Shown here one piece after another: positions 30,240-41,657 of a DNA stretch of 52,195 bases. Origin of the DNA: Sphaerosporella brunnea (taxonomy: Eukaryota > Ascomycota > Pezizomycetes > Pezizales > Pyronemataceae); contig VXIS01000337.1 of the NCBI GenBank assembly GCA_008704415.1, positions 1 to 52,195 on the forward strand, given 5' to 3'. Within the stretch, counting starts at the first letter, position 1; each line of letters starts with the position of its first letter. The position numbers and the translations under genes were made by a program. Under the pieces are notes generated by a model. The model ran no database searches, had not been told where the DNA came from, and worked only from the letters and a program-made list of their open reading frames with translations.

Positions 30240-33200
30240 TACTAGCCACAAGACCCATACTGTCTACCACTACCTGGATCATCGATTCAGGAGCATCTGA
30301 GCATATGTGTAACGATATCAACTGCTTTCTTCAAAAAACCTTAGCAGCGACAAACTACAAGGTCAAACTCGGCGACGAATCTGAGTTATCGGCATCTTAC
30401 GTCGGAACCGCATACATCGACGGAATACCCCTACACCACGTACTACTAGTGCCTGAATTTCGTCTATCTTTAGTCTCAGTTTCACGACTGGACAAAGAAG
30501 GTTACAAATCCGTATTCAGTGATGGAAAAGCCACAATCACCGATGAGAGAAATCGGACTCTGTTTGCAGCTACCGAAGAGCGTGGCCTCTACAGAATCTA
30601 TTCGAAGAAGCATGATGCTTTGGTGACTACTCGATCAGGGAAGAAGACACTTCCACCACGAGATCGAAAGCACTGCATACGACCTCCAGATGAGGATATA
30701 TCTCCACAGGAGACATTGATGGGCTTGATACCATCCGAAGATCCTACTAGGGTGATGCGCTTGATAGCATCTGAAAACCCTAGTAAGGTGACGTCTGAAA
30801 AGACATTGATGGGCTTGATACCATCCGAAGATTCTACTAGGGTGATGCGCTTGATAGCATCTGAAGACCCTAGTAAGGAAACGTCCGAAGAGACACTGAT
30901 GCGCTTGACAGCACCCAGAAAACCTGCTAAGGTAACATCTCCACACGAGATAGATAAAGATCTACTAGGATCTGAAGAAGCCGCAAGCAGCGTATCCACG
31001 CAAAACGCCGCAATATGGCATAGGAGACTAGCTCACCTTAACCACGCATCTATGAAGAAGCTACTCGGATCTCAGATCCCAAGCCTGAATTGCGATATAT
31101 GCATCATAGCTAAACAAACTCAGAAGTTTGATAGAACGCAGCAAAAGAGAGCGACGAAGCCATACGAATTCATCCACTCAGACCTATGTGGACCCCTTAA
31201 AACAAGCATCGGAGGAGCATCATACTACATCGTGTATATTGACGATCTCACCAGATATACTGAAGTCTGTTTCCTGGTCACGAAAAACGCCCCCGAAATC
31301 ATCTCGAAGTTTAAGGGCTTTCAAGCAGCGATCCAGAACAAGGGCTACTCCATTCAACGCTTTCGCTGCGACAATGGGGGTGGTGAATACAACAACACCG
31401 AATTCCAGAAGGTTCTGACAGACTCGGGAATCCGCTACGAACCTGCTCCTGCCTACACGCAGCATAAGAATGGCGTAGCCGAGAGGATGATCCGGACTAT
31501 CAATACCAAGGCTCGCTGCATGCTACTGGATGCTAAGCTCCCTATGCGATTCTGGGCTGAAGCCGTAAGGACAGCAGTCTATCTCCACCGGCGGACCCCA
31601 ACTGCAGCCTGTAGCCACATGACACCATACGAAATGCTATTTGGTGAGAAATCTCCACTACAGCATCTTCGGCGTTTTGGCTGTATTGCCTACAAATTCG
31701 TCCCGAAAGAGCAACGCAAGGACAAGAAGTTTGGTATACGATCGCGACCCTGCATGATGCTAGGATACGTCCACGACACCACTAAGATCTGGCGTATATG
31801 GGACTTCAACCGTGGCTTACACGGTGGAGCTGTCGAATGCTCGAATGTCGTCTTCAGAGAAGATCAAAACGGATACAGTACCCCAGAAAACGACGATGAT
31901 GACGTCAATTTTCCTACTGATGACGATGACGTAAGCGAATCTGATGATAACGCTGTCACTCACTCCCGTCAAGCAGCAAATGCCATCATAGTCGAAAAGG
32001 CCAATCGAGGGGGGAGTGACGAAGTTGATCCGATTAGCCTTCGCTATGAGCCAGATCCCACCTCTCTCAAAGAAGCTATGACGAGCATCCACAAAGCCTC
32101 CTGGATCGACGCAATGAAAGAAGAGTGGAAGTCGCTGCTAGACAACCACACCTTTGAATTCGAAGCAACTCCGAAAGCCATCGAAATCGCAACTCCGAAA
32201 GCCATCGGAAGCAGATGGGTGTTTAGGACAAAACTCAACCCAGATGGGACTACGAAATTCAAAGCCAGACTAGTCATCAAGGGATACGAGCAAGTCAAAG
32301 GCATCGACTTCAACGAAACCTACGCTCCTGTCTCGAAGCTCTCAACCCTTCGCATGCTATTGGCCATAAGCGCCCAGAAAGGCTGGAAAATCGACCACAT
32401 GGACGTTAAATCAGCTTTCCTTAACCCTGAGATCGATAACGACAACGTCTACATGAGCTTACCGCAGGGTATAGAAGAAGTTGATCCCTCGCTATCAAGC
32501 TCTACCGTACGACTGAGAAAAGCTCTTTACGGCCTTAAGCAAGCTCCGAAGCTCTGGTATGACAACATCAACCAGTTCCTGCTATCTCTCGAGTTTACTC
32601 AATCCACTGCGGATCCGAATCTCTACATCACAGATAAGGCTCTACTGCTACTCTACGTCGACGACATCCTCATCATCCATACCAAGCAGCATGGCAGTAG
32701 AGGAGACGAAATCAAGCGACAACTCAATGAGCGATACAAGATGACAGACCTGGGTCAAGTGCAGAGGTTCCTAGGCCTAGAGATTGGACGAAGCTCAGCT
32801 GGCATAACTCTTAGCCAATCGACGTATATACACTCCATCATCCGAAGATTCGATCTTGAAAACGCCAAAGAAACCGCTTCACCGATGGATGCAAACGTCG
32901 ATCTTGACAACCCCCTATGCAACGACAAGCAGGTGTCAGATACGACTCTATACCAGTCTATGGTCGGATCTCTCATGTATGCGGCACTAGGCACTAGGCC
33001 AGATATTGCATTCTGCGTCACAGTCTTGAGCAAATACAACGCCAACCCTCTACAGATGCATCTAACAGCTGCGAAACGAGCTCTACGATACCTCAAGAAG
33101 ACATCGAAATACGGACTACACTTCCCTAGCATCGAGCAGCATAATACCAGCATAGTAGGCTTCACTGACTCAGACTGGGCTGGGAGCACTGGAAGCAGAA

Positions 33201-33643
33201 AGTCGATCGGCGGATACGTCTTTCAGATGAATGAGGGATCCATATCCTGGCAAGCGAAGTCACAGACAGTTGTCGCCCTATCGACGTTAGAAGCTGAATA
33301 TATCGCCTGCTCGGACGCAACTCGAGAAGCCATCTGGCTTCGACGCCTGCAAGCCGAAATCGATCGACTCGGAGATCCCACGAAATCGACGCCGACACCT
33401 ATAAGCTGCGACAACCAGGGAGCCTTGAAGCTTATAGCCACTGGAGTTCTGAAAGCAAAGACAAAGCACATAGACATCAAGTTCCACCATGCTAGAGACG
33501 AGCAAGAGAAGGGGCACGTCAAGTTCGACTACATAGCATCTGAAGACAACATAGCAGACCTGCTAACGAAAGGCCTTCCGACTCCTCGACACCAAATGCT
33601 GACTAGCAAGCTTGGACTTTACGAAGTGGAGGACACTACCTAG
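30188..33643 (+). CDS. Copia Pol (PR-IN-RT-RH), expressed beyond the UGA
   Basis: 1151 codons open from just after the gag UGA, in gag frame. The first ATG is at 30305, but that is inside the protease, after the active site TTWIIDSGASEHM at about 30275-30308; a start there would lose the catalytic Asp, so expression as Gag-Pol is expected. Domains: retropepsin; GAG-pre-integrase (WHRRLAHLNHASMKKLL) with HHCC; integrase catalytic core (HSDLCGPLKTSIGG, FRCDNGGGEYNN, QHKNGVAERM); reverse transcriptase (MDVKSAFLNPEIDNDNVYMS, LLLYVDDILI); RNase H (GFTDSDWAGSTGSRKSIGGY, STLEAEYIA, KHIDIKFHHARD). A 30-residue tandem repeat lies between protease and integrase. Confidence 0.95.
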   Translation, partial: RLRTSALTASTSLGAEVLLATRPILSTTTWIIDSGASEHMCNDINCFLQKTLAATNYKVKLGDESELSASYVGTAYIDGIPLHHVLLVPEFRLSLVSVSRLDKEGYKSVFSDGKATITDERNRTLFAATEERGLYRIYSKKHDALVTTRSGKKTLPPRDRKHCIRPPDEDISPQETLMGLIPSEDPTRVMRLIASENPSKVTSEKTLMGLIPSEDSTRVMRLIASEDPSKETSEETLMRLTAPRKPAKVTSPHEIDKDLLGSEEAASSVSTQNAAIWHRRLAHLNHASMKKLLGSQIPSLNCDICIIAKQTQKFDRTQQKRATKPYEFIHSDLCGPLKTSIGGASYYIVYIDDLTRYTEVCFLVTKNAPEIISKFKGFQAAIQNKGYSIQRFRCDNGGGEYNNTEFQKVLTDSGIRYEPAPAYTQHKNGVAERMIRTINTKARCMLLDAKLPMRFWAEAVRTAVYLHRRTPTAACSHMTPYEMLFGEKSPLQHLRRFGCIAYKFVPKEQRKDKKFGIRSRPCMMLGYVHDTTKIWRIWDFNRGLHGGAVECSNVVFREDQNGYSTPENDDDDVNFPTDDDDVSESDDNAVTHSRQAANAIIVEKANRGGSDEVDPISLRYEPDPTSLKEAMTSIHKASWIDAMKEEWKSLLDNHTFEFEATPKAIEIATPKAIGSRWVFRTKLNPDGTTKFKARLVIKGYEQVKGIDFNETYAPVSKLSTLRMLLAISAQKGWKIDHMDVKSAFLNPEIDNDNVYMSLPQGIEEVDPSLSSSTVRLRKALYGLKQAPKLWYDNINQFLLSLEFTQSTADPNLYITDKALLLLYVDDILIIHTKQHGSRGDEIKRQLNERYKMTDLGQVQRFLGLEIGRSSAGITLSQSTYIHSIIRRFDLENAKETASPMDANVDLDNPLCNDKQVSDTTLYQSMVGSLMYAALGTRPDIAFCVTVLSKYNANPLQMHLTAAKRALRYLKKTSKYGLHFPSIEQHNTSIVGFTDSDWAGSTGSRKSIGGYVFQMNEGSISWQAKSQTVVALSTLEAEYIACSDATREAIWLRRLQAEIDRLGDPTKSTPTPISCDNQGALKLIATGVLKAKTKHIDIKFHHARDEQEKGHVKFDYIASEDNIADLLTKGLPTPRHQMLTSKLGLYEVEDTT
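30710..30949 (+). repeat. In-frame 90-bp tandem repeat in pol
   Basis: Units start at about 30711, 30801 and 30891, each 90 bp. The protein reads TLMGLIPSEDPTRV-MRLIASENPSKVTSE, repeated with few changes, then a diverged third unit. Each unit is itself two related 15-residue halves (xxLIPSEDPTRVM and xRLIASENPSKV). Confidence 0.9.
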
Positions 33644-33656
33644 AAAGAGGGGGGAG
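33644..33656 (+). promoter_or_regulatory. Polypurine tract
   Basis: AAAGAGGGGGGAG lies directly before the 3' LTR and would prime plus-strand DNA synthesis. Confidence 0.9.
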
Positions 33657-33856
33657 TGTTGGAAAACGAGCTTTCTAGGTGTGACGGGACGAGTGGATAA
33701 GGGTCGAGGTGGGACTGAGTGATATCCAGTGAAGCTGTGAGATGGTGTCTATACGTAGCTAGGCTAGCATGTAAACTAAGCAATATAACCATCGCTTACC
33801 CACCATCCATCTATTCTGACTAAGCTCCATCTCTCTACACGTCCACACTTTCAACA
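33657..33856 (+). repeat. Copia 3' LTR
   Basis: 200 bp and apparently identical to the 5' LTR, followed by the target duplication GCCAT. Confidence 0.97.
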
Positions 33857-33861
33857 GCCAT

Positions 33862-36861
33862 TTTCAGCTACTCGACAAAACACTTTCCTCTGGTTCTAGA
33901 AATTCAGCCTTTGAGGAAAATCTGAAGGTACAATGAGCTGGGAGAGCTCGAAAACTCGAGATTTTGAATGGGGACCCCATACAAAAAGTGACGTGACAAC
34001 GCCTTCATTTTACGAATCCAGCTCCTCACTCCACCACAATGCCCGGTTTTCACAATGTCACCATAATTATTGAAATCCTATGGATTTGTCTATCACTTCA
34101 AAGTCCAACCAAAATTTTCCATTGTGTTGTGGTGGACAGCCAGAAACAGCTCTGGGGTTCATTTATTTTGCCGATCAACTAAGCCTAATACGGCATTCTC
34201 GCTTATATACATACAATCTCACTCGAGGGGTTCATTTGGGCTCGCTCCGCCAAATTTCAAGTGCGATCTCTGTCACAGCCAGATGATATAATTTACTTTT
34301 GATGTTGTAGACTGTTAGGCAAGATGCTTCTCTATAAATCTATGGAGCGATTTTCTCCACTTTCTTTGTTGTCCGGGGTCAACATGTTGGAGGGCTGGTT
34401 CTGGTTGTCCGCCACCATTGTACTCGTTAACCGTTTTGGGACTATGATACACAGATAGAACGGCTCTGAAGTATCTTTCTCAAGTCGCGACTTTTCTATG
34501 TAACTCAATAGAAAGACACTCCTATGTTATCCGTTAGAAGGGGCTATCGGCTTCGGATAAAAGAGTAGAAAGTAGAATAGAAACTTAGAAAGTAGATGAA
34601 GAGACTCTACCGCCGTGTCGTTCGCTCCAGGAACAATCGCCGCCCGCTTCCCGCCTCGTTGTAGACGAGTATGGGAAGCTGGTACCTCTATTTGCTGCTT
34701 TTTTGACAAGTTTGACTCCTCTAATCGAACCACGGGAAGTTGTCCAGTTTAAAAAAAAAAAAATCCTATTGTTTATGAGGAACCTCTTCTACTATCTACC
34801 TAGGCAAGTACTTTCCTTACCCACCACATTACTACTATCCCCACCCAGAAAACCCCCAGTTTTCTCCTCCGGATATTCCCTATCTTGCTTTCGTCCTCTT
34901 GCCCCCCTTCATCTACTGGCAAGAACACCAACCCCAATAACTGCGCTGTTGTTCCCGACAGTCTTGTCGAGCCTTCGTAGATCTGCGTATTTTGCCTCCA
35001 TCAGATTTTTTGCACTTGAGTGCGTCGACAAGCTCATTCTCTGTCGGAAGCGGGATGTGTGGAGTGTTGATATCCAAAGTGGGGCCTCCACATAACATCG
35101 CTAAGCGGGTGATTGCGCATCTCAAGTTTTTTTTGTATGGGGATTGAAGGCTCGGCGGCCACTTGCCACCAGTTTCCTACCGGCCAAAAACTTGGTGCGC
35201 AATCACCCACCCCCCTAGCAACTGTAGTAGTGAGGCAAACTCAGGAAAGTCCACGGCGGCGTCCCAGTTCTGTGATTCGTCTTCGTTTACAGCAGCAGTA
35301 CTCTACTCATGTTCGTCTCCACGAACGCTGGCTGTTCTTCAAAGCAAACTTGACTTTTTTGATCTCTCCATCATGCGCTTTTTGATGGCTTAATTCCCGG
35401 TAGGGACTCGGTTGTCGCAATTTTGTAAATCGGCGCTGGTACTGTCACTGCCAGCGGTCAAAGGATATGGCACCCCGAGGACTCGTTCGGAGGGCAAACT
35501 TTTTTTTTTTTATCGATAACTGTCGAGAGCAGACTATTACGGTCTGTGTGAATTGACTAGGGACGGCGAATGCTGTTATGCAGGCCGCTCCGGTCCTCCC
35601 ATATTGCGTTGAATGTCGATCACAAACACCTGTGACAGAGGCAAAGATGAACAACAGAATGACTGAGGTAATTGTTAGAAAGTCCAGGTACGCGGAAGAG
35701 TGGCGAACGCCATCTTCAATTATGGCCCAAAAAACTCAAGACACAGATCAAAATGATGCTCAGAACGTATAAGTAGACAATCTCGCTTTGCAGTCAAACT
35801 TGAAAGCCCATTTTACTCGGGGTCGGCATTTAGAACCAAAAAATGCAGTGGCTGAAACATACTCGAAGGAAAGTCTCGCGAGATCTCGCCCGCCCGCATT
35901 TTTGGCATTTGCCTCCCTTCCGCGTTAACGTTCGGCTGGCGCCGCCCTGGGTATTCTCCAAGCAAAATACAGGATGAATGGAGATGAATTCCGGAAACGC
36001 GTCGTTGCACACCGATAATTGGTGGTCATGCAGGTCGCCGTCATCTGAAATTCTGGCGGGGGGAGGGCAGATTCAGCGATCTACATACACAGCACAAAAA
36101 AGCAAGAAAAGTCTCTTGCAGTGGAATCCAATCGTTCACCAAGAGTGTCGTACCGCCCGATTGGCCTCTGGGCAGGCACAGGAACGGCGTTGTTCATGGC
36201 CAAGCAACGGAAATGCCAAGGTTTTGGCCATCGAATTTCTTTTTCCTCGCGAACAAGCGTGTGAGATCGACTGCACGTCAGCCAAGCTGGCGATCGAGAA
36301 TTCCCCACAAAACCAATCGGCGGATAGCCGGCATCTCCGCAATCAGACGCAGCAAAAAAAGCTTGGCCACAACTTCATCCCGTCTCAAGTTTCAACACCG
36401 TCGTGCAGGCAAGGCATGCCTACAGCCAGTGGTCAGGTTCCGCCACCCATACCTTTGAACCTCACTCTGACACAAAGACCCAGGAAAGCCAAGGAAAACG
36501 AATGGCCAGACTCGCTTGAAGAACCTAGTACATGAGAAAGTGAACACGCCGTCATTGGTAGCACGGCAATGCTGGACTGGAATTGGCTGAGGTGGACAGC
36601 TTGCTGGGTGGCCCACCACAAAAACCATCTATATACAACTGTATACTCACCACGAAGCCTGGTTGCCAACCCGCCACCACCTCCTCCGATAGTTGCACAC
36701 GCGGCGTCATCGCATCCAGTGGGTGAAGCATTTCTGGGCGTGCAGCTTGTTATAAACTGGATGGCTGCCGCTCATCCACGAATCTGCCGCCCAGCTCCCA
36801 TTTCTCACAGCACTCGCTCTTCATATCACTCCATCTTCTACTCCGCATCCCTCCTATCATT
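33862..36861. other. 3-kb gene-poor region
   Basis: I see no supported gene. The longest plus frames (34703-35095, 35978-36535) show no domain, no convincing codon pattern and no intron logic. A small inverted repeat lies at 35106-35215. Short poly-A and poly-T runs occur at 34750 and 35500. Confidence 0.5.
35106..35215. repeat. Small inverted repeat, possible miniature element
   Basis: GCGGGTGATTGCGCA at the left and TGCGCAATCACCCACC at the right are inverted, followed inward by AAGTTTTT on both sides. The span is about 110 bp; no clear target duplication. Confidence 0.45.
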
Positions 36862-37559
36862 ATGAAGACCTCTGTGATCGCTGCCTTTGGCCTGGCCGTT
36901 GTCGCCGGCGCCCAGGACTGCGGCAGCTGCAACAACCTCTCCGCGCTGGGCGAGTGTTCAATCGTATGGAGGGCCGCTGTCAGGGCGTACGTATTCATAG
37001 GCAAATGTAAACGAAAAAGAAGAGAAAAATAACAGCCCTCAGGTGCCAAGGAGCTCCTTGCAACTTCCCGTTCGACTCGGATCCTTTGGGACCCTGCAAC
37101 GCGGCAGCAGAGGCCTCTTCCTCGGCCGCCGCTGCCGCCTCATCCGCGTCCGCCGCTGCCGCCTCTTCGGCCGCTGCCGCCTCTTCCGCCTCAGAAGCAG
37201 CTGCTTCCTCGGCTACTTCCGTGTCCTCGGCCGCTGCTGCCTCCGCTTCCGTCGCATCCAGGTCCGCGGCTACCGCCGCCTCTTCCTTCGCGTCCTCTGC
37301 CTCTAGCGCTGCCAGCAGCATCGCCAGCAACGTTTCGGAAGCTGTCTCGTCCGCTTCCGGTGCGCTATCATCGCTTGCCAGTGAGGCCAGCAGCAATATT
37401 GCCAGCGCTACCAGTGCTGCCGGAAGCGCTGCTACTAGGGCTACTGGTACTACCACTGCGACACCGTCCGCTACCACCGGCGGTGCTGGTATTGTCAAGA
37501 GCGAGATGGGAGGATTTGCGGCTGCGCTGGTGGCTGTCATTGGATGGTTGGTGTTGTAA
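36862..37559 (+). CDS. GPI-type Ser/Ala-rich cell wall protein
   Basis: Two exons, 36862-36986 and 37043-37559, with a 56-nt intron (GTACGT..CTCAG, phase 2). The product is 213 residues. A signal peptide (MKTSVIAAFGLAVVAGAQ) is followed by a small Cys module with six Cys (DCGSCNNLSALGEC, then ACQGAPCNFPFDSDPLGPC across the intron), then about 115 residues almost entirely Ser and Ala (O-glycosylation region), a Thr-rich stretch, and a hydrophobic C-terminus GGFAAALVAVIGWLVL typical of a GPI attachment signal. The plan is that of fungal surface proteins, but I cannot assign a named family to the Cys module. It is convergent with QNS1. Confidence 0.85.
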
Positions 37560-38083
37560 AAGAATATATGTACCTGACAGGGGTGTGTTTATTGCGGTCG
37601 CCATAATTTTCTCTCTTTTTCTTGTATACGAAGCGAATGTACCTACAATGCGATGCTTAATGTGATGGATGATTGTGATGAGAACACATCAATGACGATG
37701 TTGTGCATGCATTCTTTGCTTTCCTGTGCACTCCTCTCGCAACACCCAGGGGTAAGCAAAACAAAAAAGAACCCAAAAAGGATCCATGTGGCAAACGTCG
37801 TCACGATGTCGTTTTCCTGTACGATAGTGTACCTGCGCTGCCAAAAAGCAAGGATTGGATCCAGAGACTGATGGCTGACGGCGGCTTGAGCCGAACCAAT
37901 CACTCCGTGCCGTGAGACGAATCGCGACTTTTGATTTTTCGGCCGAGAATCAGGTTGTCCTCTCGTTGCCCCGACCGATGACACGAATATCGTCCAACTG
38001 ACCAGAAATTAAAATCTAGGGGGAATCCGCTCTATTGCACTGATAATATCTAAAAGTTGATTGATACTTTGGTAAGAGTGCGG
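37560..38083. other. Intergenic between convergent genes
   Basis: Holds 3' flanks of the wall-protein gene (plus) and QNS1 (minus). Nothing else recognised. Confidence 0.5.
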
Positions 38084-40490
38084 CTATTCTTTCTTCTCCT
38101 CTTTCGCCGTAACCTTAGCCACATAAGCCTCAATCTTCTTAAAGGGCCAAGTGAACGGCGGGTACAAAAACGGTCTCAAATCGAACCTATCACTCACGTG
38201 GTCAGCGTCCCTGATTCACTTCGTTTCGTTTCGCCGGGGCAGTACAACACACCTATTATCATCGGGCGAATACGCCTCGGCGTGATATGCAGGAGTAATG
38301 GTAGTCATTTTATGCCGATTGATAGCATAGTACCAAAAGAAGTTCCTCGTCTTATCCGCGATCTGTCTCGGACTCATGACCCCATTCCACTCGTGCATCA
38401 ATTTCTCAAACGCGCCCCAAGGGCCCAGCTTATAGTTCTTTCGCAGCTTTCCAAACACCGAAAGCTCGTCATATGTGAAACCCATGTCGGCCTCGTCGCT
38501 CTGGACGTAGTTGTGTGTGATAGGCTCCAACTCGGCCGTGGGTACCGCGGTGATGAAGTCGTGTAAGATCGGCATCTGGAACTCGTCGCGGGCATACGCG
38601 ATGAAGGACTTTAGATCTGTCTTGGAGATACCACCGATAGGGTTGATGTCCGCCGATGAGCAGTCGTATTTGGTCAGGTACCCGCGCAGGGACTCGTCTA
38701 CGTTTGCCGAGCCGAGGACCAGCAGGCCTCCCGGAGCACCCCGTACCCACGGAAGTAGCTGCGCAAACATGTAGGCCAGAACCATGCGGAGACGTGCCTG
38801 TGAAGGGTTCAGCCATTCATCGATAATTACTCGGTGTCTAAAAAACTAACCTGGATGTTCTGCAAAGCAAGGTTCTCGATCCTTGATCCGCCATGCACGC
38901 GGAAGGTGGGTGTCTTCCCCGTGACGAAGCTAAACAGGTCTCTCACGGCCTTGACCACCGAGTCCATGTTGAGATCCACATGGTAAGCACCAATGACTTC
39001 TGCTAGCTCTTTGGCACGCTGCCGGGTCTCCTTGCTTGAGTTCTCGGTACCCATGAAAGAGGTGTGGAAGATGCGGTTTGCAAGTTCCTGTGAAGTTTTG
39101 GGGATCCATTGCGAGCCTTGTGGCTCGGCGCATACCCGACGCACGTCCTTGATGACCCCCGGATCGCCTTCCGTGCAGTCTTTGACCACGAGGCGGCACA
39201 TGGAGTGCACAATGGTAGCAGTGGCGCAGCTGTCTATTCCACCACTCAGCGGGAGGAAGTAGCCAGAGACGCCGCCACATCTGCGCAGATAGTCCCACAA
39301 CCAGCAGGCGGGCCCGAGAGCGATTTCCTCCTCAGGTTTGTGGTATCTCACCTCAATCTCCTTCGTGGGGCCAATGGAAAGGTCCACAGCCTCCCCGTAC
39401 TCTGAAAGGCTGATGTCAGCCTCGACACGCGGGTAGGGGGGATTGAGAGCAGCCTGTAGCCCCCTGGACGGCTGGTAGCGGTAGCTGCGGACCTCCTCCA
39501 GATCCACCGTCGCGGTTACCACCTCGACATCTTTCAGCGAGAACTGCGATCCCTGGGCCACAATCTTTCCATTGATCCCGATCATTGCGCAGCCATCGTA
39601 ATAGAGCCTATCACCGTCGCAGCCCTGCTGATTGGCGTACAAATACACGCCCCCGCAAATCCCCGTGGCATTGGTCATCAACTGGATCCGTTTGTTGAGT
39701 TTTCGCAGCTCATGGTGGCTGCCGGATGAGTTCGTGAAAATCTCAACGCCGGCCAACGACATCCCCGCGTGTGGTGCACCCGGGGTGAATAGCTCCTCGC
39801 AAGTCTCCGCGGCCAGGCAGGTGTCGAGGGTCGATATCGCGGCGTCGCCGAAGGGGGCTTTGCGCTGTCCGAGGATGTCGCTGATCATTCGGGGCAGATA
39901 GTGCTCCTCTACCTGACGGGTGCGGGTCCACGGGGTGAAGTAGCGCATCTCACGGTAGTTGCCATCGTTCGCCAGGAACAGCTTCGGGCGGATCAAGATG
40001 ATCTTCTTATTGAGCGTGATGATGCGGCAGTTGTAACGGACATTCTGGTGGATTACTGGCCTGCCTCCCATAAGCACTTTATCCCCCTCCCTGACGAGTG
40101 CACGACAAAGAGCAGCTCACATTCCGATGTCCAACAGTATGTCCTGGCAGTCCTCATGGGTCAGGATGCGTGCCAGCATCTCCCACGAATGAAGGTAGGT
40201 ATCTCCCTCCAAAAAGTGATCGAGACACCCATAACCGCTTTTTGGCAGCTTCGTCAGCTCGGCGAAACCCAAGCGAACAAGCGAGCAACCTACGTGATCT
40301 CCAATTCTGGGCCTACACGAAGCTTCGCACCGCGCTCTTTCGCGATGCGGATGCTCTCGATGATGCGCTCCGCATTGCCTTCGAAATCCAAGGCCCACTG
40401 GTTCAAAGAACTGTTCTTTCCATCAGCTACGCGTTGACGGTGGGGTGGAAGAGTCAGTTACCAGGTAGCAACCGTCGCGAGATGGCCCAT
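38084..40490 (-). CDS. QNS1: Glutamine-dependent NAD+ synthetase
   Basis: Makes NAD from nicotinate adenine dinucleotide, glutamine and ATP; final step of NAD synthesis. Six exons (minus): 40490-40462, 40410-40294, 40237-40121, 40060-38851, 38797-38253, 38186-38084; introns 51-66 nt, all in frame, giving 706 residues. The glutaminase (nitrilase-type) N-terminus shows the catalytic Glu in [17 protein letters not shown], Lys in [15 protein letters not shown] and Cys in [15 protein letters not shown]. The synthetase half has the ATP-loop [16 protein letters not shown] and [16 protein letters not shown]. The last small exon gives [20 protein letters not shown], which is typical of the family. The first exon is only 29 nt (MGHLATVAT) but matches the conserved start. 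Confidence 0.95.
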
Positions 40491-40794
40491 GATGCGATGA
40501 GATGCTGCGATAGATATTAATTCCTTGCAGGGCGGGGAGTGGCAGCTCTAGCACTTTGCAGAACTAATTTTTCTTTTTTTTTTTGTTCTTTTTCTTGGAG
40601 ACTTTATGTCAAAGAAGATTGCATAGAGCTTCGTGCCCCGCTTCGGTAGTTACTTTTTTTGGTTGGGGTATTTCGGCCTCGCTTGCCGTCCCGGCTAAGC
40701 AAAGACGTGATGATCTGTGACCCTCCGCTTCACCCAGCAGCACTCGATCTCAGGGTTCTCTGATTCGCACTTCTGCATCTCCCTCCTTTCTCTC

Positions 40795-40850
40795 ATGCCA
40801 TAGCCGGACGCGGCTGGCTGCAGTATGGTTAAATCAAATCAAATCAAATC
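40795..40850 (+). mobile_element. LINE 3' end with (AAATC)4 tail
   Basis: TGCCATAGCCGGACGCGGCT, then GGCTGCAGTATGGTTAAATC and four AAATC-type tandem units. It resembles the 3' ends of the Tad-like LINE fragments at 18.75 and 19.68 kb (CATGGCCGCAAGCGGCCG, AATATGATTAAA). No coding part remains. Confidence 0.5.
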
Positions 40851-41213
40851 CCCCGTTCTCGGCTTAGCGATTATTCGGAATTCATACTCTGAGAGCTGAT
40901 GCCCATGCAGAGTAACGAAGGCGCCTCCCTGACTGGTTCGGCAAACCAAGTAATTTACTTAACTACTAAATCATGTCTGTCATGAGTGATGAATTTGAAG
41001 AGCACAGGGTTCCGATCAGGTACTGTAGCACGCCACCCATCATCTGGAGGTTTCCGTCGGTTTTTTTTTCCCCCTGTCACCAGGAGTCGTCAGAACTGTC
41101 GCCTCAAGGGATTTCGCGCCAGACATAACCAGTTTTCGAGGGAGCGGCCATTTCTAGATCAGGTGTTGGTGAACTCGAACCTTTTAGAAGCGGACATCTA
41201 CTTTGGCTGGCAG

Positions 41214-41657
41214 TAGTATTCTCAGTAGCCAGCTGAAACAGCCGGGCGGGCTTGGCCGGCTGCTTTAAGCAGCCAGCCCGGCGGGCTTTTTGCATCAGCT
41301 CAAACGGTTCAGCCTGCTGTCGGGCCAGCCCGGCTGCCAGGGCTAAGGGCTTTGAGTGATCTCCGGTGAAGACCGGCCACTGCAAGTGGCGGGGTTCAAT
41401 CGGCGCCGATAAACTTATTAGGATCTGTAATGTGATAGTAAACTCCTATCTAGTGATTCCCTCCTAGCCGCCATTTTCCACGGCGAACATCTTTATGTAC
41501 TTTTCATTTCATAGCAGTAGTTGATATCATGGTGGTCGTATTTGTCGTCATTGTGGTCTCCGTCGTGGGCTGCAGCCCAAACAGCCAGCCGGGCTTTTTG
41601 ATCAGCCCTCATCCACCCAACGCAGCCGGCCGGGCTGGCTGGCTGTTGAGAACACTG
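41214..41657. mobile_element. hAT-type MITE with 8-bp target duplication
   Basis: Exact 8-bp duplication GCTGGCAG at 41206-41213 and 41658-41665. The left end TAGTATTCTCAGTAGCC and right end (inward) CAGTGTTCTCAACAGCC align without gaps; all mismatches are transitions. Interior rich in AGCCCGGC/GCCGGGCT blocks. Ends and duplication length are hAT-type. About 444 bp, no transposase. Confidence 0.8.

Larger units (their letters stand above)
28993..33856 (+). mobile_element. Complete Ty1/copia LTR retrotransposon
   Basis: Plus-strand element of 4864 bp flanked by the 5-bp duplication GCCAT (28988-28992 and 33857-33861). The two 200-bp LTRs appear identical, so insertion was recent. Inside are a primer site, gag, a single UGA, pol in the same frame, and a polypurine tract. 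The order protease-integrase-reverse transcriptase-RNase H defines copia type. The coding frame is otherwise undamaged, so the element may still be active if gag-pol is made by readthrough. Confidence 0.97.

Noticed and set aside
34703..35095. Plus-strand open frame of 130 codons
   Set aside because: Contains poly-A derived Lys run, no domain, no typical start context; likely chance.
35978..36535. Plus-strand open frame of 185 codons
   Set aside because: Composition irregular, no domain or signal recognised. A real but unknown gene cannot be excluded.
36995..37540. Minus-strand Ala/Glu-rich open frame
   Set aside because: Shadow of the Ser/Ala-rich wall-protein gene on the plus strand.
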